Shown here: piece after piece, positions 1 to 5,918 of the stretch | How the letters are laid out: each line of letters begins with the position of its first letter | Numbering within the stretch: the first letter of the stretch is position 1 | Source: an uncultured Bacteroidales bacterium | Lineage (GTDB): Bacteria > Bacteroidota > Bacteroidia > Bacteroidales > Muribaculaceae | DNA length: 5,918 nt | Direction of reading: 5' to 3' | Assembly: GCA_947176515.1 (NCBI GenBank) | Contig: CAMWQZ010000096.1 | Location: 1-5,918 of the forward strand | The notes under the pieces: generated by a model | Told to the model about the DNA's origin: nothing | Seen by the model: only the letters and a program-made list of their open reading frames with translations | Database searches by the model: none | Position numbers and translations under genes: made by a program

Positions 1-216
1 TATCTGCTTATCGACATAGGCCTTAAGAACCTCACGGCTACCGTCGTTTCGCTTTATGCCGGAGTAATCCTAATCGTTGCGGCGGTTGTCAGCTACGCCA
101 TCGGTCAGGACCACTTCTCATGGTGGCAGATTCTCTCGATGGCAATGATTATAGTCTCCATCTGGCTCGTCGAAAGCGATGAACGAAAAACCATCGCCAA
201 ACCCCGTGAATCGTGA
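1..216 (+). CDS. EamA/DMT-family transporter, C-terminal end (5' truncated by window)
   Basis: Frame 1 is open from the window edge to the TGA at 214-216, giving 71 residues. Two hydrophobic segments are visible, roughly residues 13-35 and 41-57, separated by a short polar loop (GQDHFSWWQ). They are followed by a charged tail (ESDERKTIAKPRES). This pattern of two final membrane helices with a short loop and a basic cytoplasmic end is typical of the last part of EamA (drug/metabolite transporter superfamily) proteins, which usually have ten inner-membrane helices. The position where the family often has Glu in the loop (lgE) is Gln36 here. The substrate cannot be inferred. The stop codon lies inside a tandem 7-bp repeat. 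Another small multi-helix membrane protein is possible because only the end is seen. Confidence 0.7.
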   Translation, partial: YLLIDIGLKNLTATVVSLYAGVILIVAAVVSYAIGQDHFSWWQILSMAMIIVSIWLVESDERKTIAKPRES

Positions 217-226
217 ATCGTGAATT
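206..226. repeat. Tandem 7-bp repeat GTGAATC, three copies (last imperfect)
   Basis: GTGAATC occurs at 206-212 and 213-219, followed by GTGAATT at 220-226, which runs into a seven-T tract (225-231). The middle copy supplies the stop codon of the transporter gene. Since 7 is not a multiple of 3, the three TGA triplets (207-209, 214-216, 221-223) fall in three different frames. No hairpin precedes the T tract, so it is not a standard terminator. Confidence 0.75.
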
Positions 227-274
227 TTTTTCGTATAGAGCGAACCAATTAAGCGTGAAATGGATTTTTATTGT

Positions 275-1024
275 ATGAAGACTTTGATTAGACATATAAA
301 GATATTGTTTGCGGCTGCCGCTCTATCGGTGACAGCGGTTGCATCGGCTGCGACAAGCTACGAGACGACGGCGGTAAAGGCCGCAAGATTTTTTGAGTGG
401 CGCGAATGGGCGAGTGCCGAGGCCCTTTATGGCCTTATGCTTGCCGAGAAGCCCGATGTTGATTCGACTTATGTTAAGGCTATTGTTGCAGCCTCGATGA
501 TTGGCCACCGCGACGCAGCGTCTCACCTTCTCACCCAGGCGATGAAAGCCGGCGTGAGCTTTCCGAAGTTGATGCAGGGCGTTAAGACCATATCGTTTGA
601 GGTCGGCGCCGCAAATGTCTACGAAGACTTCCTGCTGCGCTCGCAACGCGAATGTCCCTGGCTCGAGAGAGCAATCGACGCCGAGCTGCTCAAATATTAC
701 CAGTTCCGCGATAATGGTAAGCTGATTGTAGAGTATGCCAAGAAAATGCTTGCCGGCGTTCCACAGTCGACCGACTATCTCTCAGCGCTCGCCGACGGAT
801 ATGTCATACTTGGCGATTATGACAGCGCTATCGCTGCGTGGCAGAAGATTCTGACCCTCGCGCCTCGCAATTATCTGACATTACTGAAGCTTGGCAATTA
901 TTACGCCAATGCCGGTCAGCGCGACCAGGCTAACGAATATCTCAGCCGGGCTGCCGAGATTCACGCCACGCCTTACGTTGCCAATCGGCTCGCATCGCTT
1001 GACTCGGTCGAAAAAAAGCAGTAA
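275..1024 (+). CDS. Secreted tetratricopeptide-repeat (TPR) protein of unknown function
   Basis: From the ATG at 275 the protein has 249 residues. It begins with a Sec signal peptide: a basic n-region (MKTLIRHIK), a hydrophobic core (ILFAAAALSVTAV) and an ASA cleavage site followed by ATS. No lipobox Cys follows, so a soluble periplasmic or exported protein is expected. An in-frame ATG at 260 would add MDFYC; it has more A-rich upstream sequence but puts an acid residue in the n-region, so 275 is preferred without certainty. The C-terminal half holds two good TPR units (counting from 275, about residues 166-199 and 200-233), with the usual small/aromatic pattern such as LADGYVILGDYDSAIAAWQKI and LGNYYANAGQRDQANEYL. 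A degenerate helical-repeat region occupies the N-terminal half. TPRs normally mediate protein contacts; no catalytic domain is visible. The gap from the transporter gene is short (58 bases), so cotranscription is possible. Confidence 0.8.
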   Translation: MKTLIRHIKILFAAAALSVTAVASAATSYETTAVKAARFFEWREWASAEALYGLMLAEKPDVDSTYVKAIVAASMIGHRDAASHLLTQAMKAGVSFPKLMQGVKTISFEVGAANVYEDFLLRSQRECPWLERAIDAELLKYYQFRDNGKLIVEYAKKMLAGVPQSTDYLSALADGYVILGDYDSAIAAWQKILTLAPRNYLTLLKLGNYYANAGQRDQANEYLSRAAEIHATPYVANRLASLDSVEKKQ

Positions 1025-1029
1025 CTTTG
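999..1029 (+). promoter_or_regulatory. Bacteroidota-type promoter for the HAD phosphatase-ribF unit
   Basis: TAACTTTG at 1022-1029 matches the Bacteroidota -7 consensus TAnnTTTG. A TTG at 999-1001 sits 20 bases upstream, suitable for the -33 element. The -7 box uses the TAA stop codon of the TPR gene as its first three bases. A start of transcription a few bases downstream would leave a leader of roughly 30 bases before the ATG at 1066. This is a consensus match read by eye, not measured. Confidence 0.55.
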
Positions 1030-1030
1030 C

Positions 1031-1056
1031 TGCCGGATAATTGATTTTAACCGGCA
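1031..1056 (+). other. Leader inverted repeat (6-bp stem) before the HAD gene
   Basis: TGCCGG at 1031-1036 and CCGGCA at 1051-1056 are perfect inverted complements around a 14-base A/T-rich loop. The stem begins immediately after the predicted -7 box and ends 9 bases before the ATG at 1066. No T tract follows, so it is a poor intrinsic terminator for the TPR gene. It may be a 5'-leader hairpin or an operator-like dyad. The 6-bp length means chance occurrence is possible. Confidence 0.35.
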
Positions 1057-1065
1057 CATAAAATT

Positions 1066-1683
1066 ATGATTAAAAATCTTTTGTTTGATCTCGGCGGCGT
1101 CATCATGGACATCGAAAAGGAGCGTTGCATTGCATCGTTCCAGCGTCTCGGTCTTCCTGATGCCGCTTCATATTTTGGCGATTACTCCCAGCAGGGCCCG
1201 TTCATGCTCCTTGAAGAGGGCGCAATCACTCCCGATGACTTCCATCACACTCTTAGCCAGGCGATTGGTAACGGCGTCAATGACAGCCAGATTGACGCAG
1301 CTTTCTGCGACTTCCTTATCGGCATACCTGCCGAGCGCCTCGCCCAGCTTCGCGAACTACGCAAAAAATATAATGTCTACATGCTCAGCAACACCAATCC
1401 CATTATGTGGCACTCTAAGATTGCTGACGAGTTTACAAAAGAGGGCAAAGTCCGAGAGGACTATTTCGACGGCATCGTGACATCGTTTGAGGCCAAATCA
1501 ATGAAGCCCGACGAAAAAATATTCCGATATGCGGTCGAAAAACTCGGCATCAAGCCCGAAGAAACCATATTTCTCGATGACTCCCAGCGCAATCTCGACG
1601 CCGCTGCGCGCTTAGGGTTTAAAACGCTGCTCGTCAACCCTGGCGAGGAGTTTTTCGCACTTTTGACAGCAGAAGGCTTCTGA
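1066..1683 (+). CDS. HAD-superfamily (subfamily IA) phosphatase, YihX-like
   Basis: This is a complete 205-residue cytoplasmic HAD hydrolase. Motif I is LLFDLGGV with nucleophile Asp8. The cap region follows (about residues 16-90). Motif II is MLSNTN (Ser108), motif III has Lys147 in SMKPDEKIF, and motif IV is FLDDSQRN with Asp171-Asp172, the Mg2+ ligands. The DLGGV/LSNTN/KPD/FLDD combination resembles E. coli YihX, an alpha-D-glucose-1-phosphatase. As in YihX, the residue two after the nucleophile is Gly (Gly10) instead of the Asp that normally acts as acid/base. The family hydrolyses small phosphate esters and substrate cannot be read from sequence. The start ATG fits directly at motif I and is preceded by an A/T-rich ACATAAAATT. 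The stop overlaps the ribF start (TGATG), so the two genes are almost surely cotranscribed and probably coupled; a role on a flavin-pathway phosphate is an inference from that. Confidence 0.9.
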   Translation: MIKNLLFDLGGVIMDIEKERCIASFQRLGLPDAASYFGDYSQQGPFMLLEEGAITPDDFHHTLSQAIGNGVNDSQIDAAFCDFLIGIPAERLAQLRELRKKYNVYMLSNTNPIMWHSKIADEFTKEGKVREDYFDGIVTSFEAKSMKPDEKIFRYAVEKLGIKPEETIFLDDSQRNLDAAARLGFKTLLVNPGEEFFALLTAEGF

Positions 1684-2603
1684 TGACGACCACAGGCAAG
1701 GTTGCAACAGTAGGCATGTTTGACGGTGTCCACCGCGGTCACCGCGCATTGCTCTCTCAAGTCACTGACGAAGCGAAGCGCCGTGGCGCCGAAGCGTGGG
1801 TGTTCACCTTCGGCAGTCATCCCCTTGCCCTCATCGCTCCAGAGAAAGCTCCGTCACCACTGATGACGACCGCCGATAAGGTCAGCGCACTGAAAGACGC
1901 TGGTGTCAGCGGCGTCGAAGTGCTTGATTTCAACGAGGCTCTGCGTTCGCTCACAGCTGAAGAATTCTTGACCATGCTCCGCGACCGCTTCGGCGTCAGC
2001 GTGTTAGTGATGGGATTTAACCACCGTTTCGGTCGTGACCGCATAAGCGACATAAACCACTATCAGGAAATAGGACGCCGACTCGGCATGGAGATTGTCC
2101 GGGCCAATGAGTTGCGCGACGATGATATTGAAGCCACAATCTGCAGCTCGTCAATCCGTGAAGCCATAGCCGAGGGCGACGTACGAGCCGCCGCCGACAT
2201 GCTCGGACGCCCATACGCGCTTCATGGCAAGGTTGTTGAAGGCAAACAGTTAGGCCGCAAAATCGGTTTTCCGACCGCAAACGTCCGATTAACCGACCCG
2301 GCGATGCTTACGCCGCTTAAAGGCGTCTACGCGGTCGATGTCACGCTGCCCGACGGACAAAAGCGACGCGGAATGCTTAATATCGGAGTCCGTCCGACGG
2401 TCGACAATGCCTCAAGACCCGAAGTTTCAATCGAAGTACACATCATAGACTGGAGCGGCGACCTATACGGCCACGACGTCACAATAGAATTTCTTACCCG
2501 TCTGCGCGACGAACAACGCTTCCCCGACCTCACCGCCCTAACCCACCAACTCCAAAAAGACAAATCCCTCGCCCTTGCCCAACTCGCCAATGACGCAAGA
2601 TAA
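1683..2603 (+). CDS. ribF: Bifunctional riboflavin kinase / FAD synthetase
   Basis: RibF makes FMN from riboflavin and ATP, then FAD from FMN and ATP, in the cytoplasm. The 306-residue protein has the usual length and both domains. The N-terminal FAD-synthetase (nucleotidyltransferase) domain shows GMFDGVHRGH at 11-20 (the HxGH site), GFNHRFGRDR at 111-120 and CSSSIRE at 154-160 (the ISSTxIR-type motif). The C-terminal riboflavin kinase domain shows GRKIGFPTAN at 191-200, GVYAV at 214-218, NIGVRPTV at 233-240 and the Glu251-containing IEVHIID strand expected to hold the catalytic Glu. It ends with the conserved EFLTRLRDEQRFPDL region and the QLQKDKSLA helix. The ATG at 1683 overlaps the HAD stop by one base and places GMFDG at the normal distance from the N-terminus. 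There is no room for an FMN riboswitch directly upstream. Identification is firm. Confidence 0.97.
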   Translation: MTTTGKVATVGMFDGVHRGHRALLSQVTDEAKRRGAEAWVFTFGSHPLALIAPEKAPSPLMTTADKVSALKDAGVSGVEVLDFNEALRSLTAEEFLTMLRDRFGVSVLVMGFNHRFGRDRISDINHYQEIGRRLGMEIVRANELRDDDIEATICSSSIREAIAEGDVRAAADMLGRPYALHGKVVEGKQLGRKIGFPTANVRLTDPAMLTPLKGVYAVDVTLPDGQKRRGMLNIGVRPTVDNASRPEVSIEVHIIDWSGDLYGHDVTIEFLTRLRDEQRFPDLTALTHQLQKDKSLALAQLANDAR

Positions 2604-2606
2604 ACG

Positions 2607-2631
2607 TCTGAAGAAATAGCCCTATAATCAG
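2607..2631. repeat. Imperfect dyad just after ribF, related to the 2668-2692 dyad
   Basis: Nested inverted arms CTGA (2608-2611) with TCAG (2628-2631), and ATAG (2616-2619) with CTAT (2622-2625), give an imperfect hairpin starting 4 bases after the ribF stop. TCTGA and ATAGCC, then a TAT..CAG ending, recur in the same order at 2669-2690, so the two elements form an imperfect direct repeat about 61 bases apart. It lacks a following T tract, so a terminator role is doubtful. Confidence 0.5.
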
Positions 2632-2642
2632 CATCATACATT

Positions 2643-2663
2643 CAAAATTATTTAGTAATTTTG
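2643..2663. repeat. Perfect 8-bp inverted repeat containing the putative hsdR -7 box
   Basis: CAAAATTA at 2643-2650 and TAATTTTG at 2656-2663 are perfect inverted complements around the loop TTTAG. The right arm is the proposed -7 box. The left arm reads as the same TAATTTTG on the minus strand. The stem is almost entirely A/T, hence weak as RNA. It could be an operator dyad, or a poor terminator behind ribF. Confidence 0.55.
2656..2663 (+). promoter_or_regulatory. Candidate -7 element of the hsdR-hsdM promoter
   Basis: TAATTTTG fits the Bacteroidota -7 consensus TAnnTTTG and lies 37 bases before the hsdR ATG. That would place the transcription start close to the left arm of the dyad at 2668-2692. 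No clear TTTG/TTG -33 element is visible at the usual distance upstream, so the promoter would be weak or activator-dependent if real. Confidence 0.45.
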
Positions 2664-2667
2664 TAAC

Positions 2668-2692
2668 TTCTGATAATATAGCCTTATCAGAA
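2668..2692. promoter_or_regulatory. Perfect 9-bp inverted repeat at the hsdR leader (candidate operator or leader hairpin)
   Basis: TTCTGATAA at 2668-2676 and TTATCAGAA at 2684-2692 are perfect inverted complements around the 7-base spacer TATAGCC. The dyad starts 4 bases after the putative -7 box and ends 8 bases before the hsdR ATG, so it spans the expected transcription start and the ribosome-landing region. It could bind a dimeric repressor or fold in the mRNA and limit HsdR translation. It is not a terminator, as AACAAGAATT follows rather than a T tract. It does not resemble the GACT/AGTC C-box of classical restriction-modification controllers. Confidence 0.6.
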
Positions 2693-2700
2693 CAAGAATT

Positions 2701-5424
2701 ATGACGCCTGAACAAATAGCTCGTGAAAAAATAGACCGTATGTTTGCGGAAGCCGGATGGGCAGTGGTTGACCGACACCACTACTCACCTGAAATATCTG
2801 CCGTTGCAGTTGAAGAAGGTTTAATGAAAGGAAACTGCGAGGCGGATTATCTACTATTCATTAATGGAAAAGCCGTTGGCGTGTTGGAAGCAAAACGCCA
2901 AGAAGTAGATGTAACAAATTCAATTGTAGCAGAACAAGCCGAACACTACACAAAAAGCGTCCCAAATTGGTGCCAGGCTTGGCAGGATCCCTTGCCATTA
3001 GCCTATGTTAGTAACGGCAAAGAGTTATATTATCGGGATTTAAGAGATCCTGACGGATACTATAAACCTCTAAAAAAGATACATAGCCCCAAAGAAATTA
3101 CAAGAATGTTGGGGATAGAAGATTACTATGCGGCTCTACCAACCTTGCTGAAACGAGGTTTGCGCGATTGTCAGTATGAAGCAATCACTGAGTTGGAAAA
3201 AAGTTTCCGGGCAGGGCAAAATCGTGCATTGATGGTGTTAGCAACAGGAGCTGGAAAGACTTATACTGCTTGCCTGGCAACATACCGAATGTTAAATTAC
3301 ACCCCGATGAAAAGAGTCTTGTTTCTGGTGGACCGTAATAATCTCGGTAAGCAAGCAGAGGGAGAGTTCGGAACATTCCGATTAACAGAGAATGGAGATC
3401 CGTTGAATACAATCTTTGAGGTAAATCGTCTTAAGTCGGTAAAGATTAAAGAAAGTGACCAAGTGGTTATATCTACAATCCAGCGGCTTTTCTCTCTGCT
3501 TTCAGGACAGGCTATCGAAGATTCAGATGATGAAGAGGCTACCGAAGATGTTAATTCTGACATCATCCTGCCTCCTAATCCGCTTTTGCCTCCGGACTTC
3601 TTTGATATGATAATTATTGATGAATGTCATAGATCAATTTATGGAAACTGGCGCGCCGTCCTTGAATACTTTAATACGGCAAAGCTTGTCGGCCTCACAG
3701 CTACCCCTGTACCTGAGACATTGGCTTTCTTCAATAATAATCAGGTGGTAAACTATACCCTTGAAAAATCAATAGTTGACGGTGTTAATGTAGATTATCG
3801 TGTATTTCGGATAAGGACTCAGGCTACGGAGGATGGCGGAGCGATCCGAGAAGGAGACAAATTGCGTCGTATAACTCGTTATAATGGTAAAGTCGAGGAT
3901 GTAAAGAATCGAGAGGTTAGGAATTATACAGCGTCAGAGCTTAATAGGAGTATAGTAAATCCAGCTCAGATAAAGCTTATTTTGGAAACGTATCGCGATG
4001 CGGTGTATTCAGAAATGTTTACAGATCCGCAGCGCGAACCCAATATGAACTATCTGCCAAAGACATTGATATTTGCTCTGAATGATGCACATGCTACGAA
4101 TATTGTTAATATAGCCAAAGAAGTCTTCGGGAAGCAGATTACGGTAAATCCCGACCGATTTGTGCAGAAAATTACTTATTCGGCAGGAGATAGCAACGCA
4201 CTTATCCGCTCATTCAGAAATGACAAGGATTTCCGCATAGCGGTTACCGTAACGCTCGTTGCTACAGGCACTGACGTCAAACCGCTTGAAGTCGTGATGT
4301 TTATGCGTGATGTGGAGTCTCAGCCGCTTTATACGCAGATGAAAGGTCGAGGCGTAAGAACTATCGGCGATGAACAATTGCGCAACGTGACGCCTAATGC
4401 GTTTAGTAAAGATATTTTTTTCTTAGTCGATGCGGTCGGTGTAACTGAACACACTAAAACTATTCCTACGCTGGGAGCCGACCAACCCACCCAGACGCTT
4501 ACTCTTCGTCAATTGTTAGAACGTCTAACCCATGGAGAAGTGCATGATGACCATTTGCGCCTTATTGCAGCACGATTGGCTCGAATCCATAACAAGGCAT
4601 CCGAGGAGCAACGCAGTGAATTTGAAAAACTTGCTCATGCGTCGATGAGTGATATTTCAGCGAATATCTATCAGGCTCTTGAAGCAGGTACATTACCAAC
4701 ATATATAAATGTAAATGAGCCTAACAATGAACGCAAAGGGCTTGTAAGACCTCTTGCGATTCATCCTGATGCGCGAGAATATCTCTGTGTACTCAATGCT
4801 GGTTTCATCAACATCCTTCAGCCCGGCGAGGATTCTCTTATTGAAAAAGGATTCTCTCAAGAAGAGGCTGCCTCCACCACTAAGGAATTTGAAGAATATA
4901 TTGAAACACATCGCGATGAGATTGAAGCTTTAAGAATCATTTATAACAATACAGGCGATCCTTTAACTTATGGAATGCTCAAAGACCTTGACCGAAAACT
5001 ACGGGAGGTTAATCATAAGTTTAATGTATCCCAGTTATGGAACAATTATTCAATTCTCAATCCTAAGGTAGTTCAAAAATTTACCACAAAGGATGAAAAA
5101 GATGCGCTGACTAATATCATTCAGGTGATACGCTATGCAATGCACATTATCCCCGAACTAAGAAGTCTTCCATCATTGGCAGCTCAGCGCTTTGAGCTTT
5201 GGTGTGGTCAGGCACAGCGACCTTTGACAGAGACACAAAAAGAAGTAATTCGTCAGATTGTCGGTTACATCGTAACAAATGGCTCAACAGAGCTAAAGGA
5301 TGTCCGGGATTATGATAAAACAATTGCCGCTCAAATTATCCGCTCTTTTGGCAATGCAGCCTCGGCAAAGGAAGCAATATTATCACTCTCACAATTCTTG
5401 ATTTTTAATAAAAAAGCAGCTTAA
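2701..5424 (+). CDS. hsdR: Type I restriction endonuclease/translocase subunit HsdR (EcoEI-like)
   Basis: HsdR is the motor and nuclease subunit of a type I restriction-modification complex (R2M2S). It translocates unmethylated DNA using ATP and cuts at a distance. The 907-residue protein is intact. The N-terminal PD-(D/E)xK nuclease shows Asp49 in EADYLLF, Glu63-Ala-Lys65 in LEAKR, and the QxxxY motif Gln79/Tyr83. The SF2 helicase core shows a Q-like Gln158, Walker A ATGAGKT (181-187), the DECH box 307-310, TATP (333-336), ATGTD (521-525) and motif VI QMKGRGVR (546-553). An acidic linker lies at about 272-284. The C-terminal region (about 750-900) matches the EcoEI-type HsdR C-terminal domain that contacts the methylase core. 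The start at 2701 gives the family's typical opening (MTPEQIAREKIDRMFAEAGW). Base composition is markedly more A/T-rich than ribF, suggesting acquisition by transfer. hsdM follows after 6 bases. Confidence 0.97.
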   Translation: MTPEQIAREKIDRMFAEAGWAVVDRHHYSPEISAVAVEEGLMKGNCEADYLLFINGKAVGVLEAKRQEVDVTNSIVAEQAEHYTKSVPNWCQAWQDPLPLAYVSNGKELYYRDLRDPDGYYKPLKKIHSPKEITRMLGIEDYYAALPTLLKRGLRDCQYEAITELEKSFRAGQNRALMVLATGAGKTYTACLATYRMLNYTPMKRVLFLVDRNNLGKQAEGEFGTFRLTENGDPLNTIFEVNRLKSVKIKESDQVVISTIQRLFSLLSGQAIEDSDDEEATEDVNSDIILPPNPLLPPDFFDMIIIDECHRSIYGNWRAVLEYFNTAKLVGLTATPVPETLAFFNNNQVVNYTLEKSIVDGVNVDYRVFRIRTQATEDGGAIREGDKLRRITRYNGKVEDVKNREVRNYTASELNRSIVNPAQIKLILETYRDAVYSEMFTDPQREPNMNYLPKTLIFALNDAHATNIVNIAKEVFGKQITVNPDRFVQKITYSAGDSNALIRSFRNDKDFRIAVTVTLVATGTDVKPLEVVMFMRDVESQPLYTQMKGRGVRTIGDEQLRNVTPNAFSKDIFFLVDAVGVTEHTKTIPTLGADQPTQTLTLRQLLERLTHGEVHDDHLRLIAARLARIHNKASEEQRSEFEKLAHASMSDISANIYQALEAGTLPTYINVNEPNNERKGLVRPLAIHPDAREYLCVLNAGFINILQPGEDSLIEKGFSQEEAASTTKEFEEYIETHRDEIEALRIIYNNTGDPLTYGMLKDLDRKLREVNHKFNVSQLWNNYSILNPKVVQKFTTKDEKDALTNIIQVIRYAMHIIPELRSLPSLAAQRFELWCGQAQRPLTETQKEVIRQIVGYIVTNGSTELKDVRDYDKTIAAQIIRSFGNAASAKEAILSLSQFLIFNKKAA

Positions 5425-5918
<494 letters not shown>

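Noticed and set aside
217..259. Intrinsic terminator after the transporter gene (T tract at 225-231)
   Set aside because: No inverted repeat precedes the T tract; the upstream sequence is a direct tandem repeat, which cannot fold into a stem.
323..646. Minus-strand open frame of 107 codons inside the TPR gene
   Set aside because: Shadow of the real + strand gene; the translation is rich in Arg and Cys with no domain pattern. The same applies to the other minus-strand frames at 1461-1820, 1817-2053, 2017-2280, 2327-2641, 2530-2781, 3185-3412, 3297-3566 and 4693-4911.
1025..1065. FMN riboswitch controlling the HAD-ribF unit
   Set aside because: The available leader is only about 40 bases, far shorter than an FMN aptamer, and it has just one 6-bp stem. 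ribF itself has no leader because it overlaps the HAD gene.
1085..1480. Second + strand frame overlapping the HAD gene
   Set aside because: It lies inside a gene with intact HAD motifs, and its translation is Ser/Ala/Arg-rich low-information sequence, as expected for an out-of-frame reading.
3514..3552. Acidic stretch in HsdR (about residues 272-284) as a foreign insertion
   Set aside because: Variable acidic loops just before the DEAD-box strand are common in EcoEI-type HsdR proteins, and the flanking helicase motifs are in normal order.

Overview
The window reads as a chromosomal piece of a Bacteroidales-type gut bacterium, possibly a Muribaculaceae relative. The support is indirect. Start codons are preceded by A/T-rich stretches rather than Shine-Dalgarno sequences. 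Two intergenic regions carry the Bacteroidota -7 promoter element TAnnTTTG. Base composition is moderate and the proteins look Bacteroidota-like. Species cannot be named from this sequence alone. All genes lie on the + strand and no RNA gene, insertion sequence or CRISPR array was seen.

Left part (1-2603), housekeeping, GC-richer. It opens with the last 71 residues of an EamA/DMT-type membrane transporter (1-216). Next comes a secreted tetratricopeptide-repeat protein of unknown role (about 275-1024). A promoter overlapping its stop codon (999-1029) probably drives a two-gene unit: a YihX-like HAD phosphatase (1066-1683) and ribF, the bifunctional riboflavin kinase/FAD synthetase (1683-2603). 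The two share one base (TGATG), so translation is probably coupled. This raises the possibility that the phosphatase acts in flavin metabolism.

Intergenic region (2604-2700). These 97 bases are dense in dyad symmetry. There is an imperfect dyad just after ribF, a perfect 8-bp inverted repeat whose right arm is a -7 box, and a perfect 9-bp inverted repeat ending 8 bases before the hsdR start. The first and third are related in sequence, so together they form a direct repeat bracketing the promoter. This is the least explained part of the window and looks like the control region of the restriction operon.

Right part (2701-5918), AT-richer and probably acquired. It holds a complete hsdR, the type I restriction endonuclease/translocase subunit (907 aa, all key motifs intact). 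After 6 bases comes hsdM, the N6-adenine methyltransferase subunit, cut by the window end after 162 complete codons. The specificity gene hsdS is not in view and is expected downstream. Together these would form a type I restriction-modification complex that methylates host DNA and cuts unmodified foreign DNA. The system class is well known; I see no new defence system here, and the novelty, if any, lies in the hsdR control region and the flavin-linked phosphatase.
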